From: Thermoplasmata archaeon M9B2D
GTDB taxonomy: Archaea; Thermoplasmatota; E2; DHVEG-1
Assembly: GCA_002900555.1 (NCBI GenBank)
Contig: MUGD01000088.1
Span: 1 to 8,129 of the forward strand
Direction: 5' to 3'
DNA length: 8,129 nt
Shown here piece by piece: positions 1-5,876 of the stretch. The notes below the pieces were generated by a model. The model searched no databases. It worked only from the letters and a program-made list of their open reading frames with translations, and was not told where the DNA came from. Both the position numbers and the translations under genes were made by a program. Positions within the stretch are counted from its first letter, which is position 1, and each line of letters starts with the position of its first letter.

Positions 1-183
1 GGGAGGACGCTGGGTAAGGGGGTGGCTGAGCTTAAAAAGGCTTTGAGCGGAGTAAAAGACCAGATCGATGAGGAAGTAAAAGAAGTGAAGGAACCACTGC
101 TTGAAGATAAGGATAGGATTGATCAGGCAAACCACGAGGGAAGCGAAGAGAAAAAATCGGAGGATAAACCGGTAGATGGTTGA
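1..183 (+). CDS. TatA/TatB-like Tat translocase subunit, C-terminal end (5' truncated)
   Basis: The reading frame is open from the first base and ends at TGA 181-183, giving about 60 residues. It begins with GRTLGKGVAELKKAL, which resembles the end of the amphipathic helix of TatA/TatB proteins (LGK.. followed by an F/L-K-K-A pattern). A highly charged Lys/Glu/Asp-rich tail follows, as is usual for the cytoplasmic end of these subunits. The membrane helix and hinge would lie upstream, outside the window. Its last 8 bases overlap the start of tatC, which supports a tat operon. TatA forms the protein-conducting assembly and TatB helps TatC recognise twin-arginine signal peptides. The tail alone cannot decide between TatA and TatB, so no symbol is given. 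Function rests on the tail plus the tatC neighbour. Confidence 0.72.
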   Translation, partial: GRTLGKGVAELKKALSGVKDQIDEEVKEVKEPLLEDKDRIDQANHEGSEEKKSEDKPVDG

Positions 184-949
184 AGAGAAAATGCCATTTA
201 CCGAACACCTCGGCGAGCTGAGAAAAAGAATCATCTTTTCCCTGATTTCCATTGTCGGGTGGTTTGTAATCATTTTTAACTACTCAGAGAAGATATTCCA
301 GTTTTTAACCATTCCTTTACATTCGGAACTCAGTTTCGTGTATTCTTTTCCATTTATTCAGTTTGTCCCTTCCCGTGCTGAGGTACAAAAACTCGTATTT
401 CTGGGTCCTGCAGAAGCGTTTTGGATGCATATCAAGATATCAATGATTGCGGCACTCGTTTTTTCTTTACCTGTGATTCTTTTTCATGTCTGGAAGTTCA
501 TTGCTCCCGGACTTCTCCAAAACGAGAAGAAATATGTCGGCCCTTTCATTATTGTAGCGTCCTTGCTCTTTGTATTAGGGACAGCGTTCTGTTTTTTCAT
601 AGTGTTACCTTTTGCTCTCGGCTTCCTACTGACTTACAAGACTGGTACGTTAATGCCAATGCTTTCCGTTGGAGCGTACACTGATTTCTGCCTTAAATTC
701 ATACTTGCGTTTGGGCTTGTCTTTGAGCTCCCGATTGTCATTCTATTCCTTACAAGAATTGGCCTGATAACAACTCAGACCCTCCGAAAGAACAGGAAGT
801 ATGCTTTGCTTATTGCGTTTATCCTTGCGGCAATACTGACGCCGACCCCTGATGCATTCAATCAGTCGCTGATGGCGGTTCCTATCTTAATCCTCTATGA
901 AGTCGGTATAATAGTATCAAGAATTTTTCCGGCAAGGAGAACTGAATGA
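176..949 (+). CDS. tatC: Sec-independent (twin-arginine) protein translocase TatC
   Basis: This is the integral inner-membrane core of the Tat system, which binds twin-arginine signal peptides and exports folded proteins. The 257-residue length is typical. The N-terminal signature HLGELRKR is at 11-18, with the Glu14 equivalent used in signal binding. The first cytoplasmic loop has APGLLQNEKKY (110-120), where Glu117 matches another signal-recognition Glu. FELP (183-186) carries the conserved intramembrane Glu184, and the late TPTPDAFNQSLMAVP segment (222-236) is also family-typical. Hydrophobic stretches near 19-36, 85-107, 121-150, 170-194, 209-222 and 230-247 fit six membrane spans. The ATG at 176 overlaps the upstream gene by ATGGTTGA, with GGAGG at 159-163 a rather long 12 nt away. 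ATG 191 (Met6) is an alternative start directly before the conserved motif. The stop overlaps the next gene as ATGA, implying translational coupling. Confidence 0.97.
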   Translation: MVEEKMPFTEHLGELRKRIIFSLISIVGWFVIIFNYSEKIFQFLTIPLHSELSFVYSFPFIQFVPSRAEVQKLVFLGPAEAFWMHIKISMIAALVFSLPVILFHVWKFIAPGLLQNEKKYVGPFIIVASLLFVLGTAFCFFIVLPFALGFLLTYKTGTLMPMLSVGAYTDFCLKFILAFGLVFELPIVILFLTRIGLITTQTLRKNRKYALLIAFILAAILTPTPDAFNQSLMAVPILILYEVGIIVSRIFPARRTE

Positions 950-1224
950 GCACGATCCGCGGCAAGAGCTGCAAATCTGTTGCATTTGATGTCGCTGAGG
1001 GGTATACTGCCGTTAATCCTCTTTTTCTCAAGCCTCTCGATGAAGAAACGATAAAGGAGTTCTATGAAGCGCTTCTGAAAGCACAGGGTGATGTCAGAAA
1101 TGAACTGATTAAACCGGGTGACATGCCGGCAATACGCTGGAGAAATATGCGGTTGCAGAGACTTCATAGTGCGACTATGATCATAAAAAACTTTGTAAGG
1201 GAACGAAGGCTCAGGATATTGTAA
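946..1224 (+). CDS. unrecognised 92-residue basic protein coupled to tatC
   Basis: I do not recognise a named family. The ATG overlaps the tatC stop as ATGA (946-949), and a good Shine-Dalgarno AAGGAGA (934-940) lies 5 nt upstream, so translation is well supported. The protein is soluble-looking, with no signal peptide or membrane span. Residues 23-31 (VNPLFLKPL) lead into a probable amphipathic helix, DEETIKEFYEALLKAQ (32-47). The C-terminal third is strongly basic, with Arg64, 66, 69, 72, 85, 87, 88 and 90, and could form a helix that binds an acidic surface, RNA or phospholipid. That last point is inference. Overlap with tatC suggests co-expression with the Tat genes, but gene order alone does not show a Tat role. 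An unrelated cytoplasmic function is equally possible. Confidence 0.75.
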   Translation: MSTIRGKSCKSVAFDVAEGYTAVNPLFLKPLDEETIKEFYEALLKAQGDVRNELIKPGDMPAIRWRNMRLQRLHSATMIIKNFVRERRLRIL

Positions 1225-1265
1225 TGCTACTGTTTATTAAAGGTGTTGTGCTGCGAGTGTGATGG

Positions 1266-2936
1266 ATGGAAATTGATACCCTAAAACAGGTGTCTGATAT
1301 TATTCAGAGCGTCCTGAAGTCGAGAAAGAACATAAGGATGTATCCGGAGAACAATCCCATTTATACAAAATCCCTGGAATCGACAATCAATCTTTTTAAC
1401 GATTATTTTGAGTATTATGATGCGCTTCCTATGAAGATAAAGCAACTCGAAATTCTGTATGATTCAGAACCCGTTTATTACAATCCGGAAAAGGAGGACA
1501 GTCTCTCGCTTCTTTTCTTTAAGGACGGTATACGCGAATTAACCTTCAAGAAGGGGCTGGACGTAGTTGAACTTGAGGATTTCTTTAAGATCATCATGCT
1601 CGATCTCGATTCTGATGACTCGGACGATGATATAGTGACGCTTATGTGGGAAAGAGATTTTATGCATATCTCTTATATTGTTGATGAAACCTTCCTGTTG
1701 GAGGACGATCAATACGAGGACAGGGCCATTCAGGAGGCGAAGGAAAACCTAGCCACGGAAGACGATGTCCTTAAGGCCTATGAGGAGGCATTTGACGCAG
1801 AGGATACCCGTCACATCCCTGTGGTTCCTCTGAGTGATGAGGATATAGAACATCTTAAGAACGAGCTTGACCGGGATCATAATTATTATGTTTTTAAAAT
1901 ATTCAATCTTCTTTTCGAGATGTTCATGCTTGCGGGTTCAAAGGAGGATCTGCAGGACATGGTTTCTATGTTCAGAAGCGCTATAGACTATGCATTGCAG
2001 TACGCTGATATCGAGATGGTGATTGACGCTCTTAAAAAGGCAGAGGTTCTTATTAGCGCTGAAACGACTCCCGAGCATATCAAGCCTTATCTGAGGATGA
2101 TCCTTGCCTACATCAATTCTGAACGTGTGATCAGGTTCGTAGGTGAACTTCTGGATAGCAGGGCTGAATTTGACGACAAAAAAGTGAATAGCCTGTTTGC
2201 TATTATGGATAAGACCGCAATCCCCGGGCTCATCCGCATACTGGGAGATCTGAGCACAATACATGCGAGGAAGGCGATAGTAAATTCCCTCATTATCCTT
2301 GGGAAGAAGGACCTTGCCGCCGTAGCAAAGGGTCTTAATGACGAAAGATGGTTCGTTGTCAGGAACATTATTTATGTATTTAGAAATATTGGTGACAAGC
2401 GAGCGCTTGACTATCTTGTGAAAAAGATGAGACATAATGACATAAGGGTGAGAAAGGAGATCATTAAGGCTTTTGGTGAGTTCGGTGGGCAGGAGATTGT
2501 TCAGCATTTAAAGATGCACATAAATGATCCGGATCCAGCGACTCGGGTGCTTGTAGTGAAGTCGATATCCAGGACCGGTGCTCCTATTGCCAGAAAACTG
2601 CTTATGGAGCAGGTGTCTTCTCCCGATTTCAAAATGCGTGACCTTGCGGAGAAAAAGGAGTTCTTCGAAGCCCTTTCGAGATGGCAAGACCCTCAAATGC
2701 TGGATTTTCTTTCGAGGATTCTTAAGAAGGGAGCACTTTTTAGAAGAGGAAAAGTCAATGAGAACAGGGCATGTGCAGCTTTTGCTCTGGGGGTGATGAT
2801 GCGGAAAGAGGCACTGCCGGTCTTAGAAAAGCACAGGAATTTGAAAATCCCCCTTATAAGGGAATATGTAATGAACGCTATAAAGAGGATACAGCAACAT
2901 GGCGCGACAGCTCAAGGATCTGAGTCAGGAAGCTAA
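1266..2936 (+). CDS. HEAT-repeat scaffold protein, partner of downstream HD-GYP protein
   Basis: A 556-residue cytoplasmic protein with no signal peptide or membrane span. Residues 1-110 form an alpha/beta N-terminal domain with the pattern SRKNIRMYPENNP (19-31), then YDSEPVYYN (65-73) and FKDGIRELTFKKG (85-97). An acidic linker follows (LDLDSDDSDDD, 112-122). Residues 185-300 are largely helical. From about 315 to 545 there are repeated helix pairs typical of HEAT/PBS-lyase repeats, with units near 330-358, 361-389, 391-420, 422-450 and 500-540; examples are ERWFVVRNIIYVFRNIGD and DIRVRKEIIKAFGEFG. Such repeats usually bind proteins rather than catalyse. The start is fixed by an in-frame TGA at 1260-1262; no good Shine-Dalgarno is visible. 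It overlaps the HD-GYP gene by 38 nt, so the two products probably act together, perhaps as regulator or anchor of the phosphodiesterase (inference). Confidence 0.9.
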   Translation: MEIDTLKQVSDIIQSVLKSRKNIRMYPENNPIYTKSLESTINLFNDYFEYYDALPMKIKQLEILYDSEPVYYNPEKEDSLSLLFFKDGIRELTFKKGLDVVELEDFFKIIMLDLDSDDSDDDIVTLMWERDFMHISYIVDETFLLEDDQYEDRAIQEAKENLATEDDVLKAYEEAFDAEDTRHIPVVPLSDEDIEHLKNELDRDHNYYVFKIFNLLFEMFMLAGSKEDLQDMVSMFRSAIDYALQYADIEMVIDALKKAEVLISAETTPEHIKPYLRMILAYINSERVIRFVGELLDSRAEFDDKKVNSLFAIMDKTAIPGLIRILGDLSTIHARKAIVNSLIILGKKDLAAVAKGLNDERWFVVRNIIYVFRNIGDKRALDYLVKKMRHNDIRVRKEIIKAFGEFGGQEIVQHLKMHINDPDPATRVLVVKSISRTGAPIARKLLMEQVSSPDFKMRDLAEKKEFFEALSRWQDPQMLDFLSRILKKGALFRRGKVNENRACAAFALGVMMRKEALPVLEKHRNLKIPLIREYVMNAIKRIQQHGATAQGSESGS

Positions 2937-4305
2937 GTTTCTCATAAACCAGATCGCGATCGTATTTCGTTCGGCACAATTTCATTCTGCCGACAACGTT
3001 GCGGTACTTTCCGCTATCGAAAAATTCGTTACCATGATCAACCCCTTTATTGAGAGAGAGGGCTTTGTCCTTATAGAACTCATCGGTGAATATTTCCATG
3101 TCAATGATACGAGGGTGCGATATTCAGTGGAGTTTCTCCTCAACTTTGATTATCTGTCGCGTGAGTTCAAGGAAAGGGAACTTGGAGGAGTAGAGTTCAA
3201 GAATGTGATAAGCGCGGTAGATGTGCAGAAGCTTATTCGCGCATTTGTAACAGCGGGGAATGCCCCCGACGAAAAGTTCGACACCATGGCCCGTATAATG
3301 GTGGAAACGCCAAACATTTTTGTAAGCAGGCTAAAAAAGATCGCTGAGACGGGGGATGAAGGCGACATTAGGAAGGTAGTGAAGAAAACATACTTTAATG
3401 CGGTATCTTTCAGTAAAGGTGTTATAAACAAGATAAAAGCAGGCGAGAAGGTAAGTCTGAAAAAGGCCAAGAGGGTTGTTGAATCGATGGTGGACCTGCT
3501 GCTTGAAGAAGAGTCGCTTCTCGTGGGAATGACGGCGATCAAGGACTACGATGAATACACATATCACCATTCTGTAAATGTAAGTGTGCTGTCAGTGGCA
3601 CTGGGTCAGAAGCTTGGACTTTCAAAAAAGGGGTTGACAGAACTTGGTCTTGTTGCTTTGTTCCACGATATGGGCAAGATGGAGATCCCTGCAGAGATTC
3701 TAAACAAACCAACTAATTTTACGGACGAGGAATGGCAGATCGTTAGAAAACACCCTTACTGGGGAGCTAAGGCAGCTCTAAAGCTTAAAGGATTTGATGT
3801 AACGTCCATAAAAACGGCGATTGTTGCATTTGAACACCATCTCAATTATGATTTTAAAGGATATCCAGAGATAAGGAACAAGATTGAACTCGATTTTTTC
3901 TCACGAATCGTTACGCTTGCCGATCAGTACGATGCGATGACTTCTGCCCGGGTTTATTCTCGTACACCCCTTCAACCTGACAAGGCCTTAAGCATCATGG
4001 TAGACCGCGCGGGTTCCATGCTTGACCCTGTGCTTCTCAAGGTTTTCATCAACATGGTTGGTGTTTTCCCGATAGGCACACTTGTTTTTCTCAGTACCCG
4101 AGAAATGGGACTTGTCTATGAAGTAAACGCCGCATATAATGATCGACCGAGGATTCTTGTCATTGTTGACAGTTCGGGAAGGAAAGTTGATGGATACGTT
4201 GTGGATCTGACCGATAAGGACGAGCATGGTGCTTTTATTCGTTCAATATATAAGACCCTTGATCCTAATAAGTATCGTATCAATCTCTCTGAATATCTGC
4301 TCTAG
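2899..4305 (+). CDS. HD-GYP domain protein, probable cyclic-dinucleotide phosphodiesterase
   Basis: A 468-residue soluble protein. HD-GYP domains hydrolyse c-di-GMP (some act on cGAMP). Residues 1-120 match the N-terminal domain of the preceding HEAT protein in pattern. The HD-GYP core covers about 215-385. Metal-ligand residues are present: His224 (HHS), His256-Asp257 in HDMGK, His285 (KHP), His313-His314 and Asp342 (ADQYDAMTS). The GYP triad is 321-323. The motif reads EHHLNYDFKGYP instead of the common HHExxDGxGYP, so Leu replaces the Glu and Phe the Gly. A C-terminal module (389-468) resembles a small beta domain (GTLVFLST...GLVYEV...RPRILVIVD) ending in NLSEYLL. The ATG has AAAGAGGA (2882-2889) 9 nt upstream, inside the HEAT gene, with a 38-nt overlap that implies coupling. 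Catalysis is likely but not proven. A receptor role remains possible. Confidence 0.93.
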   Translation: MARQLKDLSQEAKFLINQIAIVFRSAQFHSADNVAVLSAIEKFVTMINPFIEREGFVLIELIGEYFHVNDTRVRYSVEFLLNFDYLSREFKERELGGVEFKNVISAVDVQKLIRAFVTAGNAPDEKFDTMARIMVETPNIFVSRLKKIAETGDEGDIRKVVKKTYFNAVSFSKGVINKIKAGEKVSLKKAKRVVESMVDLLLEEESLLVGMTAIKDYDEYTYHHSVNVSVLSVALGQKLGLSKKGLTELGLVALFHDMGKMEIPAEILNKPTNFTDEEWQIVRKHPYWGAKAALKLKGFDVTSIKTAIVAFEHHLNYDFKGYPEIRNKIELDFFSRIVTLADQYDAMTSARVYSRTPLQPDKALSIMVDRAGSMLDPVLLKVFINMVGVFPIGTLVFLSTREMGLVYEVNAAYNDRPRILVIVDSSGRKVDGYVVDLTDKDEHGAFIRSIYKTLDPNKYRINLSEYLL

Positions 4306-4369
4306 TTGCTTCCTGTCTCCTTGATCCCCCGCTTTTTTATAAGGCATAGTTATACACGGAGCAAACGTA

Positions 4370-5569
4370 GTGAAACGAATTATTGCCTGGACATTATTTG
4401 ATTTTGCGAACTCCTCATATTCAGCAGTTATTGCTGCCGTTGTCTTCCCTGTATATTTTGCGACAGTGATAGTCGGGAACAGCGAAGGGATGGGAGATCT
4501 GTGGTGGGGAAGGGCTATTTCTCTTAGTATGTTTATTGTAGCGGTGACGTCACCTTTTCTGGGAGGGATTGCTGACGCCAGCGGCCGGAGAAAGTCTTTC
4601 TTTCTTTTCTACACCGCAGTTGCAATTGTATCGGTAATGCTTTTTACTACCCTTCGTCCCGGGTTGGTTATCTACGGTTTTCTCCTTATCGTGATTGCGA
4701 ATACCGGAGTTGAGGGTGGTTTCGTATTTTATAATTCATATCTTCCCCTTATAGCTGACAGGGAGAAAATCGGCAGAATATCGGCTGCCGGCTTTGCGGT
4801 AGGGTATGTAGGATCGATTGTGGCACTTTTATTAGCCATATTCTTCATTCAGAATGAAATGATCGAAATGGTCTGGATAGAGGTCGGTTCCCTGTTTACG
4901 CTTTTTAGCGTCCCTGTTTTTCTTCTCATGCCACGCGACGAAGCAAGAACGAGCATATTTTCAGCAGCCGGAGGCGGACTGCAACAGACATTCAGGACAA
5001 TTAAAAGCCTCTTCAGAAAGAGAGATTCTTTATTCTTCCTGACCGCGTACTTTCTCTATACCGACGGTGTAAATACGGTGATTGTGTTCGCGAGTATCTT
5101 TGCTGTAACAACCCTTCATTTCTCGAGTACCGAAGCGATACTCCTCTTCCTCGTTGTGCAGATTTCGGCCTTGATCGGTTCTTTTGCAATTTCTTTCCCA
5201 ATTGACAGGGTGGGGCCATTGAAAATAGTAAGAATGTCTCTTGTGGTGTGGATTATGACGACCATCTATGCTTTTTTTGTTAGTTCAAAGATGGAGTTTT
5301 ACTTTATCGCTGTGACAGCAGGTCTTGTGCTCGGAACCATTCAGGCAGCTTCGAGGGCATTATATACTTATTTCATACCGAAGGAGAAGGAAGCTGAATA
5401 CTTTGGTGTATATTCAACAGTTGGGAAAACATCCTCTATATTAGGACCATTGATGTTTGGACTCATATCAAATGCTTTTCATAGTCAGAGACCAGCAGTT
5501 ATGTCCGTTTCGATATTATTTGTTCTCGGTCTTGTTGCCCTTTCAAGGGTAAAAATCAAAATATCTTAA
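4370..5569 (+). CDS. UMF1/Atg22-like major facilitator superfamily permease
   Basis: A 399-residue inner-membrane carrier with about 11-12 hydrophobic segments, the usual length for bacterial members of the Atg22-like (UMF1) MFS family. Family-type patterns are DFANSSYSAV (11-20) at the N terminus, GGIADASGRRK (65-75) as MFS motif A between helices 2 and 3, FYNSYLP (120-126), LYTDGVNT (229-236), and GTIQAASRALYTYFIP (322-337) followed by YFGVYSTVGKTSSILGP (344-360). Substrate is unknown; the yeast relative exports amino acids from the vacuole, but bacterial members are mostly uncharacterised. Translation starts at GTG, with GGAG at 4358-4361 8 nt upstream. It lies 64 nt after the HD-GYP gene with no clear terminator between, so read-through from upstream is possible. 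Its 3' end forms one arm of an inverted repeat. Confidence 0.92.
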   Translation: MKRIIAWTLFDFANSSYSAVIAAVVFPVYFATVIVGNSEGMGDLWWGRAISLSMFIVAVTSPFLGGIADASGRRKSFFLFYTAVAIVSVMLFTTLRPGLVIYGFLLIVIANTGVEGGFVFYNSYLPLIADREKIGRISAAGFAVGYVGSIVALLLAIFFIQNEMIEMVWIEVGSLFTLFSVPVFLLMPRDEARTSIFSAAGGGLQQTFRTIKSLFRKRDSLFFLTAYFLYTDGVNTVIVFASIFAVTTLHFSSTEAILLFLVVQISALIGSFAISFPIDRVGPLKIVRMSLVVWIMTTIYAFFVSSKMEFYFIAVTAGLVLGTIQAASRALYTYFIPKEKEAEYFGVYSTVGKTSSILGPLMFGLISNAFHSQRPAVMSVSILFVLGLVALSRVKIKIS

Positions 5570-5598
5570 GATGTTACTTTAAGAAAATTGATTTTTAC
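5549..5598. repeat. 11-bp perfect inverted repeat with inner hairpin, possible weak terminator or operator
   Basis: GTAAAAATCAA (5549-5559) is the exact reverse complement of TTGATTTTTAC (5588-5598), separated by 28 nt. Inside, TCTTAA (5564-5569) pairs with TTAAGA (5579-5584) around a 9-nt loop, so the transcript could fold into a long imperfect hairpin. The left arm lies in the last codons of the MFS gene and the right arm contains the proposed -35 of the next promoter. The stem is AT-rich and followed by mixed T-rich DNA rather than a clean U-tract. It may be a weak or bidirectional terminator, or a protein-binding site. The inverted repeat is seen directly; the function is inference. Confidence 0.5.
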
Positions 5599-5616
5599 AT
5601 TGATTTATTGTAAAAT
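5588..5616 (+). promoter_or_regulatory. putative sigma70-type promoter for nfu-amidase-ecfT-deacylase
   Basis: TTGATT (5588-5593) and TAAAAT (5611-5616) are separated by exactly 17 nt in a very AT-rich gap, a good match to -35/-10 consensus. The expected transcription start is near 5622-5625. The -10 lies in a perfect palindrome TAAAATTTTA (5611-5620). ATTGATTT is directly repeated at 5587-5594 and 5599-5606 (12-nt period), and may be an operator. It is the best-looking promoter in the window. Confidence 0.55.
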
Positions 5617-5629
5617 TTTATTTAATTAT

Positions 5630-5634
5630 GGAGG
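5630..5634 (+). promoter_or_regulatory. Shine-Dalgarno GGAGG deciding the GTG start of nfu
   Basis: GGAGG sits 5 nt before GTG 5640. The upstream in-frame ATG at 5628 overlaps this site, has no Shine-Dalgarno of its own, and lies only about 5 nt from the predicted transcription start. The GTG is therefore preferred. Confidence 0.6.
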
Positions 5635-5639
5635 ATGGA

Positions 5640-5858
5640 GTGAGAGACAGGGTGCTACAAGCATTGGAGAAAATCCGTGAAGGTCTCAAAAGAGAAGGCG
5701 GAGATATTGAATTGATAGATATTAAAAACACAATTGTCTATGTAAAACTGACCGGGGCATGCAGTACCTGTCCCATGTCGCAGCTCACTATGAAGAACTG
5801 GGTTGAAAAAATGCTTAAACAGGAAGTGCCTGAAATAGATCATGTTCAGGCGGTTTAG
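5640..5858 (+). CDS. Nfu/NifU C-terminal-domain iron-sulfur cluster scaffold protein
   Basis: A compact 72-residue stand-alone NifU-like domain. Nfu proteins bind a labile [4Fe-4S] cluster, usually at a dimer interface, and deliver it to apo-enzymes in the cytoplasm. Seen here are REGLKREGGDIELIDI (13-28), matching the family's R..L...GGD.EL pattern, and TGACSTCPMSQLTMKNWVE (38-56), containing the cluster-binding CxxC (Cys41, Cys44). The C terminus VPEIDHVQAV is also typical. The GTG start gives RDRVLQALEKIR, which lines up with the usual N terminus; ATG 5628 would add four residues (MEDG) without ribosome-site support. No nif or isc genes are visible nearby, so a general Fe-S maturation role is more likely than a nitrogen-fixation one. 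It is first in a probable operon with the amidase 18 nt downstream. Confidence 0.93.
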   Translation: MRDRVLQALEKIREGLKREGGDIELIDIKNTIVYVKLTGACSTCPMSQLTMKNWVEKMLKQEVPEIDHVQAV

Positions 5859-5864
5859 AGCAAT

Positions 5865-5872
5865 AAAGGAGG
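5865..5872 (+). promoter_or_regulatory. strong Shine-Dalgarno AAAGGAGG deciding the TTG start of the amidase
   Basis: AAAGGAGG ends 4 nt before TTG 5877. The Nfu stop TAG (5856-5858) is in the same frame and there is no other start codon between them, so TTG 5877 is the first possible start. It is followed by a basic n-region and hydrophobic segment of a signal peptide. Confidence 0.8.
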
Positions 5873-5876
5873 CTCT

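Noticed and set aside
1225..1265. Promoter or terminator between the 92-residue gene and the HEAT gene
   Set aside because: Only 41 nt, with no hairpin and no -35/-10 pair at acceptable spacing. The HEAT gene may be co-transcribed with the tat genes.
1938..2507. Long minus-strand open frame opposite the HEAT gene
   Set aside because: It lies wholly within a well-supported repeat-protein gene on the + strand, shows no recognisable family and has no evident ribosome site. It is treated as a shadow frame.
3150..3542. Minus-strand open frame rich in Ser/Phe opposite the HD-GYP gene
   Set aside because: Its biased composition is what the complement of the Lys/Glu-rich coding region gives, and no domain is visible.
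4306..4369. Possible terminator at the CTTTTTTAT run near 4332-4340, or a promoter with TATACA at 4351-4356
   Set aside because: No GC-rich stem precedes the T-run. The only -35-like TTGATC (4321-4326) is about 24 nt from TATACA, too far for a standard promoter.
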